From: Bacteroides sp. CAG:144
Lineage (GTDB): Bacteria > Bacteroidota > Bacteroidia > Bacteroidales > UBA11471
Assembly: GCA_000434215.1 (NCBI GenBank)
Contig: HF999691.1
Span: forward strand, 9,328 to 28,225
Length of the DNA: 18,898 nt
Direction: 5' to 3'
Part shown: one piece after another, positions 5,556-14,691 of the stretch
Numbering within the stretch: the stretch's first letter is position 1
Layout of the letters: each line of letters begins with the position of its first letter
The notes under the pieces: generated by a model
The model's database searches: none
Seen by the model: only the letters and a program-made list of their open reading frames with translations
What the model was told of the DNA's origin: nothing
Made by a program: the position numbers and the translations under genes

Positions 5556-8180
5556 TTATTTTTTAAGAGCTGCAATGCTTTCTTCGAGCGACTTGATTTT
5601 GCTCTCTGCATCGGCTTGCTTTTTGCGCTCCATCTCTACGACTTGAACCGGAGCGTTGTTGACAAAACGTTCATTTCCCAGTTTGCCCAATACCGAACGC
5701 AAAAATCCCTGTTGATATTTCAGTTCATCTTCCAATTTCTTTATCTCGGCTTCCACATCGATGCTGTTTCCTAAGGGAACGGCATATTCGGTTGTACCGA
5801 CAAGGAATGAAGCGGCGGTCGCTTCTTTGGAGCTTGCTGTTTCTATCGACGACAAGTTGCCCAATTTTACGATAATGGCGTCGCAGCCATTATCGTGCAA
5901 GCCGATGGCTTGGAGGGGCAAAGGCTCTTTATTCGGGATATTTTTTTGCAGACGTATGGTACGCACCCCGGCAATGATTTCTTTGGCTTTCTCGACGGCG
6001 GCCAGCAGGGATTCGTCTGTTGTTCCCGATTCGGGAATGCGCTCTATCATGATGCTTTCGCCCTCTTTGCGATCGTAGAGATGTTGCCACAATTCTTCGG
6101 TAATGAAAGGCATAAACGGGTGCAGGAGTTTTAGCAATACGTCGAAGAAGCCGAGTGTTGCATCGTAACTTTTGCGGTCGATGGGTTGCTGGTATCCCGG
6201 CTTTATCATTTCGAGGTACCATGATGAGAATTCGTCCCAGAAAAGTTTGTATATGGTCATCAAGGCTTCCGACAACCGGTATTTGCCAAACAAGTCGGCA
6301 ACTTCGGCGTTAACCTTATTGAGCATCGAGGCAAACCATTCGGTCGCTATGCGAGCCGAGTCGGGTTGCGGTAGTGTGTCGTCGACTTGCCAGCCTTTTA
6401 CGAGGCGGAAAGCGTTCCATATTTTGTTGTTGAAGTTTCGGCCTTGTTCGCACAGGGCGTCATCAAAGAGTATGTCGTTGCCGGCAGGGGCTGAGAGCAT
6501 CATACCCATACGCACGCCGTCGGCACCGTAACGGTCGATGAGATCGATCGGGTCGGGCGAGTTGCCGAGCGATTTGGACATCTTACGGCCTATTTTATCG
6601 CGCACGATACCGGTAAAGTAAACGTTTTTGAAAGGCATCTTGCCCTCGTATTCATATCCGGCCATAATCATACGGGCTACCCAGAAGAAGATGATGTCGG
6701 GGGCGGTAACAAGGTCGGATGTGGGGTAGTAGTAACGTATCTCTTCGTTGCCGGGGTTGTTGATACCATCGAAGAGCGAGATGGGCCACAACCACGATGA
6801 GAACCATGTGTCGAGGCAATCTTTGTCTTGGCGCAGGTCACCGAGCGTGAGGGCGGTATTTCCGCTCTTCTCTCGCGCCAAAGCCAATGCTTCTTCTGCG
6901 GTCTCGGCTACAACATAACCGCCTTCGGGCAGGAAGTAGGCCGGTATGCGATGTCCCCACCACAGTTGTCGGGAGATGCACCAGTCTTTGATGTTCTCCA
7001 TCCAGTGGCGGTAGGTATTTTTGTATTTGGCGGGATAGAATTTTATCTCGTCGTTCATTACCGGTTGCAATGCGATTTGGGCGAGATGTTCCATTTTGAG
7101 GAACCATTGCATCGAGAGTTTCGGCTCGATGACGACATTGGTACGCTCGGAATATCCCACTTTATTGTTATAGTCTTCGACTTTTTCGAGCAATCCTGCT
7201 TTTTCGAGGTCTACGGCGATCTGTTTCCGCACGTCGAAACGGTCTTGACCTACATACATGCCGCCGGCTTCACCGATTGTTCCGTTGTCGTTGAAAATAT
7301 CGATGACGGGCAGATTATATTTTTCGCCCAGCATATAGTCGTTTACGTCGTGGGCCGGGGTAACTTTCAGGCAGCCCGTTCCGAATTCGATGTCTACATA
7401 GTCGTCCATAATGATGGGTACGGCACGGCCTACCAGCGGAACGATGACCCGTTTCCCTTTGAGATAGCCGTAACGCGGGTCGTTGGGATTGACGCATACG
7501 GCGGTATCACCGAGAATCGTCTCCGGACGTGTCGTGGCGACAATGATATATTTATCGACTTCACCCTCGATCATATAACGGAGGTAGTAGAGCTTGCTGT
7601 GTTCTTCTTTATAGATCACCTCTTCGTCCGAGAGTGCCGTGAGAGCCTTCGGGTCCCAGTTTACCATGCGTACACCGCGGTAGATAAGTCCCTTGTTGAA
7701 GAGGTCGACAAATACTTTGATGACACTGCGGCTGCGGGTCTCGTCCATCGTAAAGGCTGTGCGGTCCCAGTCGCACGAAGCCCCCAACCGGCGTAACTGT
7801 TTCAGAATGATTCCGCCGTGTGTTTCGGTCCAAGCCCATGCATGTTTCAAAAATTCTTCGCGTGTGAGGTCTGTTTTTTTGATTCCTTCGGCGGCGAGCT
7901 TGTTTACCACTTTGGCTTCGGTAGCGATCGATGCATGGTCGGTTCCCGGTACCCAGCAGGCATTTTTTCCGGTCATGCGGGCACGGCGCACGAGAATGTC
8001 CTGTATGGTATTATTGAGCATGTGCCCCATGTGCAACACACCGGTAACGTTGGGGGGGGGTATAACGACTGTGTAGGGTTCGCGACCATCGGGTTTCGAT
8101 TTGAAGTAGCCGTTTTTTAGCCAATATTCGTACCACTTGCCTTCGACGTCGGCAGGGTTGTACTTTGTTGCAATATCCAT
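5556..8180 (-). CDS. valS: Valyl-tRNA synthetase
   Basis: An 874-residue class I aminoacyl-tRNA synthetase that charges tRNA-Val in the cytoplasm. The signature motifs are intact: [13 protein letters not shown] at 41-53 (the HIGH element as HMGH, 50-53) and KMSKS at 533-537. The editing (CP1) domain lies between them, with ATTRPET and [12 protein letters not shown] segments that belong to the deacylation site removing threonine. A W-rich anticodon-binding region follows, with [12 protein letters not shown], and the C-terminal 65 or so residues form the heptad-like coiled coil typical of ValRS ([21 protein letters not shown]). Length is normal for the family. The start ATG at 8180 is followed by the conserved [19 protein letters not shown] opening. 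An oddity is that codons 41-43 (three prolines) are all CCC, making a run of nine identical bases. Confidence 0.98.
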   Translation of the reverse strand: MDIATKYNPADVEGKWYEYWLKNGYFKSKPDGREPYTVVIPPPNVTGVLHMGHMLNNTIQDILVRRARMTGKNACWVPGTDHASIATEAKVVNKLAAEGIKKTDLTREEFLKHAWAWTETHGGIILKQLRRLGASCDWDRTAFTMDETRSRSVIKVFVDLFNKGLIYRGVRMVNWDPKALTALSDEEVIYKEEHSKLYYLRYMIEGEVDKYIIVATTRPETILGDTAVCVNPNDPRYGYLKGKRVIVPLVGRAVPIIMDDYVDIEFGTGCLKVTPAHDVNDYMLGEKYNLPVIDIFNDNGTIGEAGGMYVGQDRFDVRKQIAVDLEKAGLLEKVEDYNNKVGYSERTNVVIEPKLSMQWFLKMEHLAQIALQPVMNDEIKFYPAKYKNTYRHWMENIKDWCISRQLWWGHRIPAYFLPEGGYVVAETAEEALALAREKSGNTALTLGDLRQDKDCLDTWFSSWLWPISLFDGINNPGNEEIRYYYPTSDLVTAPDIIFFWVARMIMAGYEYEGKMPFKNVYFTGIVRDKIGRKMSKSLGNSPDPIDLIDRYGADGVRMGMMLSAPAGNDILFDDALCEQGRNFNNKIWNAFRLVKGWQVDDTLPQPDSARIATEWFASMLNKVNAEVADLFGKYRLSEALMTIYKLFWDEFSSWYLEMIKPGYQQPIDRKSYDATLGFFDVLLKLLHPFMPFITEELWQHLYDRKEGESIMIERIPESGTTDESLLAAVEKAKEIIAGVRTIRLQKNIPNKEPLPLQAIGLHDNGCDAIIVKLGNLSSIETASSKEATAASFLVGTTEYAVPLGNSIDVEAEIKKLEDELKYQQGFLRSVLGKLGNERFVNNAPVQVVEMERKKQADAESKIKSLEESIAALKK

Positions 8181-8280
8181 CGTCTTGCGGTTCTAAGAAT
8201 TATAGTTGCCAAAAACAATCTGCGATGCGATCGGTTTCCGGGAATCGACCGTGTGCAGACTCAAATTTATTTCATGGTTG

Positions 8281-8288
8281 CAAAAGTA
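8281..8288 (-). promoter_or_regulatory. Predicted -7 box of valS
   Basis: The minus strand reads TACTTTTG, matching TAnnTTTG. Transcription would start near 8274 and give a leader of about 95 bases. A -33 TTTG at normal spacing was not found. Confidence 0.5.
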
Positions 8289-8551
8289 GATAAAAAACGG
8301 CAAATGTGAAACCCTAATCGCAATACTCTTTGAAAGTTATTTATACTTTTCGGTAATTGTGTTTCAAAAAACGGAAACAATATTTGGTAGATGGAGTATG
8401 TAATGATTGAGGGTAAAAGTTTTTTGTTATGAAATCGTTTTGTTTGTGGGGATTTTCTATTTGAAATGGATTGACGGTGTAATGATTTTTTGAATAGTTG
8501 AGAATTATTTCGTGCAGAAATGTTGCAAAAGCGTGTAATTTTTAGCCGATG

Positions 8552-8583
8552 TTTGGAGAGGAATGTTTTATCGGTTAAATTTG
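8552..8583 (+). promoter_or_regulatory. Consensus Bacteroidota promoter of the fucosidase gene
   Basis: TTTG at 8552-8555, a 20-base spacer, then TAAATTTG at 8576-8583: both elements and the spacing match the Bacteroides primary-sigma consensus. Transcription would start near 8590, about 22 bases before the ATG at 8612. Confidence 0.75.
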
Positions 8584-8611
8584 TGAATCAATCACGAAAT
8601 ACACACGTTAT

Positions 8612-11089
8612 ATGAATTTAAAACACATTTGCTTGTCGGTGCTTTTTTGTGGCACGGCATGGTTGCAGGCGCAAGCCGATAATGCCATGAAGCTATGGTA
8701 TGAACAGCCCGCATCGTTATGGGTCGAGGCACTGCCGTTGGGTAACGGGCGTCTTGGCGCTATGGTGTTCGGCGATCCGGTGCACGAACAGTTTCAGTTG
8801 AACGAAGAGACGATTTGGGGTGGTTCTCCCTATAACAACACCAATCCTAAGGCAAAAGACGCGTTGGCCGAAATACGTCGACTTATTTTTGCCGGAGAGA
8901 ATATGAAGGCGCAGGAATTGTGCGGCCCGACGATATGTTCTCCTTCGGGCGCTAACGGTATGCCTTACCAGACGGTGGGTTCTTTGCTTCTCGATTTTGA
9001 AGGCGTTGGCGATTATACCGATTATTATCGCGAACTCGACATCGAACGGGCTCTCTCGACGACCCGTTTCAAAGCCGACGGTGTGGAATATTGTCGCGAA
9101 GCTTTTACTTCGTTTACCGATCAATTACTTATTATACGGCTTACTGCTTCCCAAAAAGGTAAAATATCTTTCTCGGCGCGTTATAACACTCCGTATAAAG
9201 AATATAGTCGTACCATCGAGTCAAAAAATATGCTTCGTCTCGATGCAAAGGCCAACGACCATGAGGGTATCGAAGGCAAAGTGCGTTTTACGACGCTTAC
9301 CCGTATAGACCGCAAAGGGGGTAAATGCGAAGTCGTGGGCGATACTTTGTTGCGTGTGTCGGGAGCCAACGAGGTAACCCTTTACGTTTCGGTCGGAACC
9401 AACTTTGTCAATTATAAAGATGTGTCGGGCGACTCGGAAAAGAAAGCGTTTTCGTACCTCAAAAATGCCGGCAAAAAGTTTGAGAAGGCTTTGCAGAGCC
9501 ATACCGCCGAATATGGCAAGTATTTTGACCGGGTATCTCTCGATTTGGGAGCAAATGCACAAGCTGCCAAGCCTACCGATGTACGGGTTCGGGAGTTCGA
9601 GTCGAATTTCGACCCGCAGTTGGCTGCGCTCTATTTCCAGTTCGGACGTTATCTTTTGATATGCAGTTCGCAACCCGGCGGTCAGGCAGCCAATTTGCAA
9701 GGTATATGGAATTACAAGTTGCGTGCACCGTGGGACGGGAAATATACGACCGACATAAATGTGGAGATGAATTATTGGCCGGCCGAGGTAACCAACCTCG
9801 CCGAGATGCATGAGCCTTTCCTCGACTTGGTAAAACGCGTTGCCGAACAAGGTAAGCAGTCGGCTGCCATGTACGGTTGCCGGGGCTGGACATTACACCA
9901 TAATACCGATATTTGGGCATCGACCGGTGCGGTCGATGGGCATCGCTACGGCGTGTGGCCTACCTGCAATGCATGGTTCTGCCAGCATTTGTGGGATCGT
10001 TATCTGTTCTCTGGCAATAAAGAATATCTGAGTGAAGTATATCCTTTGATGAAAAGCGCGTGCGAGTTCTATATCGATTTCCTTGTGCGCGAACCCGAAA
10101 ACAATTGGTTGGTGGTAGCGCCCTCGTATTCTCCCGAAAATGCGCCGTCGGTCAACGGCAAACGCTCTTTTGTGGTCGTTGCCGGTACGACGATGGACAA
10201 CCAAATGGTCTACGATCTTTTCTCCAATACCATCGATGCCGCTACGGTGATGGGCGAGGAGACGGTTTTTGTCGACAGCTTGCGTGCGATAGCCTCTCAG
10301 TTGGCTCCTATGCAAGTCGGGCGTTGGGGACAGTTGCAGGAGTGGCTCGAAGACTGGGACAACCCCCGGGATCGCCATCGTCACGTTTCCCATTTGTGGG
10401 GACTCTATCCGGGTCGGCAGATCACCTATAATACGCCGGTGCTGATGGAGGCTGCCAAGAAAACGCTTTACGGTCGCGGCGACCATTCTACCGGCTGGTC
10501 TATGGGTTGGAAAGTTTGTTTCTGGGCGCGGTTGCTCGATGGTAACCACGCTTATAAGTTGATTACCGAACAGATACGTCCTACGACCGATGAAAAAGGC
10601 CAAAACGGAGGTACATATCCCAATCTTTTCGATGCGCATCCGCCTTTCCAAATCGACGGAAACTTCGGTTGTACGGCCGGTATTGCCGAGATGTTGGTGC
10701 AAAGTCATGCCGGTACGGTACACCTTTTGCCGGCGTTACCCGATGTTTGGAGCAAAGGAACGGTAAAAGGTTTGCGTTGTCGAGGAGGATTTACGCTCGA
10801 AGAGATGTCTTGGAGCAACGGTACGATAGATCGGGTACAAGTGCTTTCGACGATCGGTGGAAAATTACGGGTGCGCTCGGCAGTTCCTCTTGTATGCGAA
10901 GGAATAGACCTCAAACCCCTCAAATCGACAGCCTCTACCCCCGGTATGTTGCTCGATCCCCAGTCGATACGTCGTCCGCTCATTTCGCCCGAAGCACCTA
11001 TCAATACTACAAATCCGTCAGCCAAGTCCTATGTCTATGATATAGAGACGACGCCCGGACAGGTATATGTATTGATGGCTGAAAAATAA
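8612..11089 (+). CDS. GH95-family alpha-L-fucosidase (secreted)
   Basis: An 825-residue glycoside hydrolase of family 95, which removes terminal alpha-1,2-linked L-fucose (some members act on L-galactose) by an inverting mechanism. A signal peptide (cleavage near AQA, residue 22) sends it to the periplasm or outside. The N-terminal beta-sandwich starts with LWYEQPASLWVEALPLGNGRLGAMVFG and LNEETIWGGSP, both hallmarks of the family. The (alpha/alpha)6 catalytic core carries DINVEMNYWPAE (Asn383, Asn387), HHNTDIW (429-435), PSYSPEN with Glu509 as the likely general acid, and QIDGNFG with Asp682; all expected polar residues are present. The C-terminal region (from about 705) is the usual beta-sheet domain with LLPALPDVWSKGTVKGLRCRGG. 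Length is normal. It has a consensus promoter and its own terminator and is followed by two further secreted carbohydrate-active proteins. Family call is firm; exact linkage specificity cannot be read. Confidence 0.93.
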   Translation: MNLKHICLSVLFCGTAWLQAQADNAMKLWYEQPASLWVEALPLGNGRLGAMVFGDPVHEQFQLNEETIWGGSPYNNTNPKAKDALAEIRRLIFAGENMKAQELCGPTICSPSGANGMPYQTVGSLLLDFEGVGDYTDYYRELDIERALSTTRFKADGVEYCREAFTSFTDQLLIIRLTASQKGKISFSARYNTPYKEYSRTIESKNMLRLDAKANDHEGIEGKVRFTTLTRIDRKGGKCEVVGDTLLRVSGANEVTLYVSVGTNFVNYKDVSGDSEKKAFSYLKNAGKKFEKALQSHTAEYGKYFDRVSLDLGANAQAAKPTDVRVREFESNFDPQLAALYFQFGRYLLICSSQPGGQAANLQGIWNYKLRAPWDGKYTTDINVEMNYWPAEVTNLAEMHEPFLDLVKRVAEQGKQSAAMYGCRGWTLHHNTDIWASTGAVDGHRYGVWPTCNAWFCQHLWDRYLFSGNKEYLSEVYPLMKSACEFYIDFLVREPENNWLVVAPSYSPENAPSVNGKRSFVVVAGTTMDNQMVYDLFSNTIDAATVMGEETVFVDSLRAIASQLAPMQVGRWGQLQEWLEDWDNPRDRHRHVSHLWGLYPGRQITYNTPVLMEAAKKTLYGRGDHSTGWSMGWKVCFWARLLDGNHAYKLITEQIRPTTDEKGQNGGTYPNLFDAHPPFQIDGNFGCTAGIAEMLVQSHAGTVHLLPALPDVWSKGTVKGLRCRGGFTLEEMSWSNGTIDRVQVLSTIGGKLRVRSAVPLVCEGIDLKPLKSTASTPGMLLDPQSIRRPLISPEAPINTTNPSAKSYVYDIETTPGQVYVLMAEK

Positions 11090-11112
11090 AATAGGAGGAT
11101 TATGGAGAATTT

Positions 11113-11140
11113 GGAATGCACCGATAATACGGTGCATTCC
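11113..11140 (+). terminator. Terminator of the fucosidase gene
   Basis: A perfect 11-bp stem (11113-11123 with 11130-11140) and a 6-base loop, 24 bases after the stop codon and followed by TATTTTAT. It separates the fucosidase transcript from the next gene, which has its own promoter. Confidence 0.7.
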
Positions 11141-11182
11141 TATTTTATGGAGAGAACTTTTGAAAAAGCGTTCTGCGCATTT

Positions 11183-11211
11183 TTTGCTCTTCGATAAAAA
11201 TTTTACATTTG
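11183..11211 (+). promoter_or_regulatory. Predicted promoter of the GHL10 gene
   Basis: TACATTTG at 11204-11211 matches TAnnTTTG; TTTG at 11183-11186 lies 17 bases upstream within a longer T-run that also covers the usual spacing. Transcription would start near 11217, so the ATG at 11232, not the upstream TTG at 11160, is the usable start. Confidence 0.55.
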
Positions 11212-11231
11212 TCGGAAAATCTCTTCGGCTT

Positions 11232-12725
11232 ATGCGTCAATATCTTTTAGCTCTATTTCTTTTATTGTTTTTTTTGATACCGTCGTCTGCTCAGGAAACG
11301 CCGAAACGGGAATTCCGGGGAGCATGGATTCAGACGGTCTATCAACCGCAATATGCCGAGATGGATTCGGCAGCGATGCGAGGCTATTTCGATGCGATGC
11401 TCGATACGTTGCAACGGTCGGGTATCAATGCGTTGCTTTTCCAAATACGTCCCGAATCCGATGCCTTTTATGAGTCGAATATAGAGCCATGGAGTCGTTT
11501 CCTTACCGGGAAGCAAGGCCGTTCTCCCGAGCGCGGTTGGGATCCAATGGCTTATCTGATAGGCAAATGCCATGAGCGTAATATCGAGTTTCATGCTTGG
11601 ATAAACCCTTATCGGGCTCAATGTAATACGGTAACCGAACTCGATACCTCACATATTTACCACAGACACCCCGAGTGGTTTGTCGTTTACGGACGTCAGC
11701 TGCTTTTCGATCCCGGTATGCCCGGTTCTCGGGAATTTATCTGTCAGGTTGTCAATGATATAATAACCCGCTATGATGTAGATGCCATACACATGGACGA
11801 CTATTTCTATCCTTATCCCGTAAACGGTACGCCATTTCCCGATACGGCAAGTTATGCTCTTTATGGCGGCGGCCGTCCCATCGATGAGTGGCGACGAGAG
11901 AATGTCGATGTTCTTGTTTCGGAACTCTCTCGTCTTATAAAGCGGCGTAAACCGTGGGTGCGATTCGGTATAAGTCCGTTCGGTATCTATCGGAATAAAA
12001 GCACCTCGCCCGAGGGGAGCGAGACGTGCGGTTTGCAAAACTATGACGATCTCTATGCCGATGTATTGTTGTGGGCCCGAAACGGTTGGGTCGATTATCT
12101 CATACCTCAGCTTTATTGGGAAATAGGCCACTCGGCAGCGTGTTACGAGGAGTTGGTGTATTGGTGGAATCGGAATATTGCCGGCGATTGTCATCTCTAT
12201 ATAGGGCAGGATTTGTGTCGTTCGCTCGATGCTGGTGATGTAAGTCCCCGTCATTCCCAGTTGGGGCATAAGATGATTCTGACCCGTTATCTCGATTATA
12301 TTTCGGGTGTTTGCTTTTGGTCGGGTTATCAACTATTGGACAACTATAAAGGGGCCGGCCATGAATTACGAAGCTCTCTTTTCTCTTCCCCGGCTTTGAT
12401 ACCGGCCTATGAACACATCGACAACCGGCCTCCGTCGGGAGTGAAGAAATTGCATACGCGATGGTCATCTGATGGTTTTTATCTCGAATGGAAAACCGAT
12501 AAGACACGCGACGAGATGCAACGTCCGGCCTATTATTGTGTGTATCGTTTTCACGAAGAAGCGGAGGTCGATCTCGATGACGTTAAAGCTTTGGTTGCGA
12601 CGGTGCGGGAAAATCGGTATCGATTGCCCTATAAAGATGGTTCGAAAAAATATATTTATGTCATAACGGCGATAGACCGTATGCACAACGAGAGTGAACC
12701 GAAAATCTTGAAAGTAAAGTTGTAA
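11232..12725 (+). CDS. GHL10 (DUF187, YngK/DigH-like) glycoside hydrolase-like protein
   Basis: From the ATG at 11232 the protein has 497 residues and begins at once with a signal peptide (MRQYLLALFLLLFFLIPSSAQ). An in-frame TTG at 11160 would put 24 polar residues in front of it and precedes the predicted promoter, so I reject it. The body matches the GHL10 family (PF02638): REFRGAWIQTVY, QRSGINALLFQIRPESDAFY, FHAWINPYR, then DAIHMDDYFYPYP with Asp189-Asp190, and the strand LIPQLYWEIGH with Glu297. These are the conserved segments on the face of a TIM barrel. The last 94 residues (from about 404) look like a fibronectin-III-type domain. E. coli DigH of this family cleaves denuded peptidoglycan strands; other members are uncharacterised. 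Its place between a fucosidase and a GH43-like enzyme suggests a role in breakdown of dietary or host glycan instead, but this is inference. Confidence 0.88.
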   Translation: MRQYLLALFLLLFFLIPSSAQETPKREFRGAWIQTVYQPQYAEMDSAAMRGYFDAMLDTLQRSGINALLFQIRPESDAFYESNIEPWSRFLTGKQGRSPERGWDPMAYLIGKCHERNIEFHAWINPYRAQCNTVTELDTSHIYHRHPEWFVVYGRQLLFDPGMPGSREFICQVVNDIITRYDVDAIHMDDYFYPYPVNGTPFPDTASYALYGGGRPIDEWRRENVDVLVSELSRLIKRRKPWVRFGISPFGIYRNKSTSPEGSETCGLQNYDDLYADVLLWARNGWVDYLIPQLYWEIGHSAACYEELVYWWNRNIAGDCHLYIGQDLCRSLDAGDVSPRHSQLGHKMILTRYLDYISGVCFWSGYQLLDNYKGAGHELRSSLFSSPALIPAYEHIDNRPPSGVKKLHTRWSSDGFYLEWKTDKTRDEMQRPAYYCVYRFHEEAEVDLDDVKALVATVRENRYRLPYKDGSKKYIYVITAIDRMHNESEPKILKVKL

Positions 12726-12738
12726 TAAGACGTGGAAT

Positions 12739-14343
12739 ATGAAAATGAGAGTTTTTCTGTCGGTTATTTTGGGGGCTTGGGTATTGACGGTAGGCGCAAA
12801 AAATATCGAACCCCGTTTTGACGGGAAAAAGATTACCAATGATGTTTTTTGGAACACGGCCGAGGGTATGCCCTTATACAGCCAAGGCGGAGGAATATTC
12901 CGTTATCCCGACCCCGATACCGGGCGATTGCGCTATTATTGGTATGGTGTGCGTTATGCCGAAGCGGTACGTTATCGGGAAGACCCGTCGGTAACGTATC
13001 CTGCCTGTACATTCGAGGCGGTAACTTGTTACAGTTCCGATGATTTGATCAATTGGTATTACGAAGGAGATGTATTGACGCGGGAGGAAGTAGACTGTTA
13101 TGGCCGTGCCGGTTGGGTAGGGCGTATGGGAGTCGCTTATCTCGAAGCGTGGAACCAATATGTGTTGGTGGTACAACATGATAACGGGGTTTTGTTTGCC
13201 TTGTCCCATACACCGAACGGTCGCTTTACTTGGCATCGGCGCATTACGATGGAGAAGATAATCGGTACGCCCAATACCGGAGACCAGACGGTTTTTGTCG
13301 ATGAAGATACCCGGAAACCTTACCTTATCTATTCTTATGGACGCGGGCGCAATCGCATATACGTGTCCGAAATCGGTATCCGTGACGGGCAGGTGGATTT
13401 ACTTGATTGCACGCAGGTTTTCAAAGGAGCCGGCCGGGAAGGTAATTGCTTGTTCAAGTACGAAGGTCGTTATTATATGTGTGCTTCGAATCTTTACGGT
13501 TGGGATTCATCTTTTGCCTATTACATGGTAGCGAATGATATTCGCGGGCCTTATGAACCCGTTAACGATATGAAAATCATGCCCGGGTGCGCCGAAGACT
13601 ATGCACATGTTACACAGACGGGCTTTTTCTATACGGTTCGTGGGAGTAGAAAGGAGACGGTCGTTTATTGCGGAGACCGTTGGGCGGAGTTTGCAGGAAA
13701 CGGATGGGGATATAACCATTGGTGTCCCGTTTCGTTCGATGGGGAAGAACCCTATTTCAACTCTTTGCAATCGTGGTATCTCGATGTGGAGACGGGGGAG
13801 TGGTGTGCGGCCGAAGATAATAATTATGTAAAGAACAGTAGTTTTGAGGCCGATCGTCGGCCAATTCCTTGTCCGGCCAAACCAGTTCAAGATTATTTGC
13901 TGGGTTGGACGACAGAAATTATCGAAGGTAATAAAGTTGCGGTCGGTTCGACCGATTCTCCGATATTGAATTACGAAAACAGTGAGGCGGACCGTAGAAC
14001 GGTTATCGGGGAAAAGTCTCTTTTTGTCGGTGATAAAACCCGTTTTCGGCGTCGTATTTATCAGACGATAGAATCTACTCCTTATGTGTCGTTGCCCGAT
14101 GGTCGTTATTCTCTTACGGCACGATTGAAAAACAGTGAGGGGCTGGATTGCCTTGAAATGTATGCCGAGAGCGAGGGAAAACGTTTTTCGTGCCGAGTAA
14201 AAGAAGAAACCCCTGAGTGGCGGACGATAGAAATAAAGCGTATCAAGGTACGTGGAGGTAAGGTCGAAATCGGTTTTTATGCCGAAGGAGTTGCTGGTGC
14301 TTGGGCTCGTATCGATGATGTTGTGCTGAAAAGAAGTCGATAG
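12739..14343 (+). CDS. GH43-like five-bladed beta-propeller enzyme with C-terminal beta-sandwich
   Basis: A 534-residue secreted protein (signal peptide cleaved near VGA, residue 20). Residues about 21-360 look like a GH43-type propeller: the opening GGGIFRYPDPDTGRLRYYWYG, CYSSDDLINW, GDQTVFVDEDTRKPYLIYS and REGNCLFKYEGRYYMCAS are equivalent blade edges. The opening GGG...YYWYG and the REG motif (Glu234, candidate general acid) recall exo-beta-1,3-galactanases of subfamily GH43_24 and the nearby subfamily 34, but I cannot fix the subfamily. Residues about 363-531 (KNSSFEADRR onward, ending WARIDDVVLK) have the NSSFE and D-V-L pattern of a carbohydrate-binding or structural beta-sandwich. The gene starts 13 bases behind the GHL10 gene with no promoter between, so both are in one transcript. 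Substrate might be a galactan or arabinogalactan side chain, which would fit the neighbouring fucosidase. Confidence 0.8.
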   Translation: MKMRVFLSVILGAWVLTVGAKNIEPRFDGKKITNDVFWNTAEGMPLYSQGGGIFRYPDPDTGRLRYYWYGVRYAEAVRYREDPSVTYPACTFEAVTCYSSDDLINWYYEGDVLTREEVDCYGRAGWVGRMGVAYLEAWNQYVLVVQHDNGVLFALSHTPNGRFTWHRRITMEKIIGTPNTGDQTVFVDEDTRKPYLIYSYGRGRNRIYVSEIGIRDGQVDLLDCTQVFKGAGREGNCLFKYEGRYYMCASNLYGWDSSFAYYMVANDIRGPYEPVNDMKIMPGCAEDYAHVTQTGFFYTVRGSRKETVVYCGDRWAEFAGNGWGYNHWCPVSFDGEEPYFNSLQSWYLDVETGEWCAAEDNNYVKNSSFEADRRPIPCPAKPVQDYLLGWTTEIIEGNKVAVGSTDSPILNYENSEADRRTVIGEKSLFVGDKTRFRRRIYQTIESTPYVSLPDGRYSLTARLKNSEGLDCLEMYAESEGKRFSCRVKEETPEWRTIEIKRIKVRGGKVEIGFYAEGVAGAWARIDDVVLKRSR

Positions 14344-14691
14344 GATATAACCGGAGAGATACTTTCAGGTAGGAGGAAATAAGGAATCGAAATTTGATGC
14401 AGATAGAGAAATTTTTACATTCGCTTTGTCTGGTTAGAGATGAGATTTGTTGTTTTCTTCATAGGGCGCATTCCATTGTTGTTCCGAGTTTTACCAATGG
14501 GCGATGTGAGAAATTCTGTTTTTATGCCCCAACGTATGGAATTCTTCACTTCGCTTTGCTCCGATCAGAATAGTAAATGATCTATGCAAAACCTGCTGGG
14601 AATCGTTCCCTTCAATATAAATATATCGGTAGCAGAAAGGCCCGACTACAAATTGTAGTCGAGCCTTTCTGTGTATCGAATAATACAAGAA
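14344..14691. other. Intergenic stretch between GH43-like gene and rpoZ
   Basis: The two flanking genes converge here. The right end holds the rpoZ terminator (14634-14670). A small GGGAA-TCG-TTCCC hairpin (14598-14610) might help to end the plus-strand transcript. A plus-strand frame from ATG 14397 to TAG 14573 could encode 58 residues rich in Cys and Phe, without a well-placed ribosome site or promoter. The 9-mer TTCGCTTTG occurs twice (14420-14428 and 14550-14558) in partly similar surroundings. I see no convincing gene; it may be decayed or repetitive DNA. Confidence 0.45.
14634..14670 (-). terminator. Terminator of bamD-rpoZ
   Basis: Arms 14634-14651 and 14653-14670 make an 18-position stem starting 21 bases after the rpoZ stop. 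In minus-strand RNA every position pairs (one as U-G); in plus-strand RNA that position is a C-A clash. The asymmetry points to minus-strand selection. The stem ends in GCCTTTCT. Confidence 0.8.

Larger units (their letters stand above)
8181..8611. other. Divergent intergenic region between valS and the fucosidase gene
   Basis: It contains the valS promoter box (8281-8288) and the full promoter of the fucosidase gene (8552-8583). The middle part is A/T-rich and holds an exact 10-base direct repeat TGTAATGATT at 8399-8408 and 8478-8487. No gene, tRNA or T-box-like leader was found. Confidence 0.5.

Noticed and set aside
6828..7796. Plus-strand open frame of 322 codons
   Set aside because: It is antisense to valS, whose motifs are fully intact; no recognisable protein features.
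8181..8280. Possible T-box or riboswitch in the valS leader
   Set aside because: The leader is about 95 bases with only short imperfect pairings; no T-box sequence, specifier stem or terminator/antiterminator pair is seen, and T-boxes are not typical of Bacteroidota.
9893..10723. Minus-strand open frame of 276 codons
   Set aside because: It is antisense to the catalytic core of the GH95 enzyme and shows Arg/His-rich shadow composition.
11649..12332. Minus-strand open frame of 227 codons
   Set aside because: It is antisense to the GHL10 gene; no signal, domain or promoter supports it.
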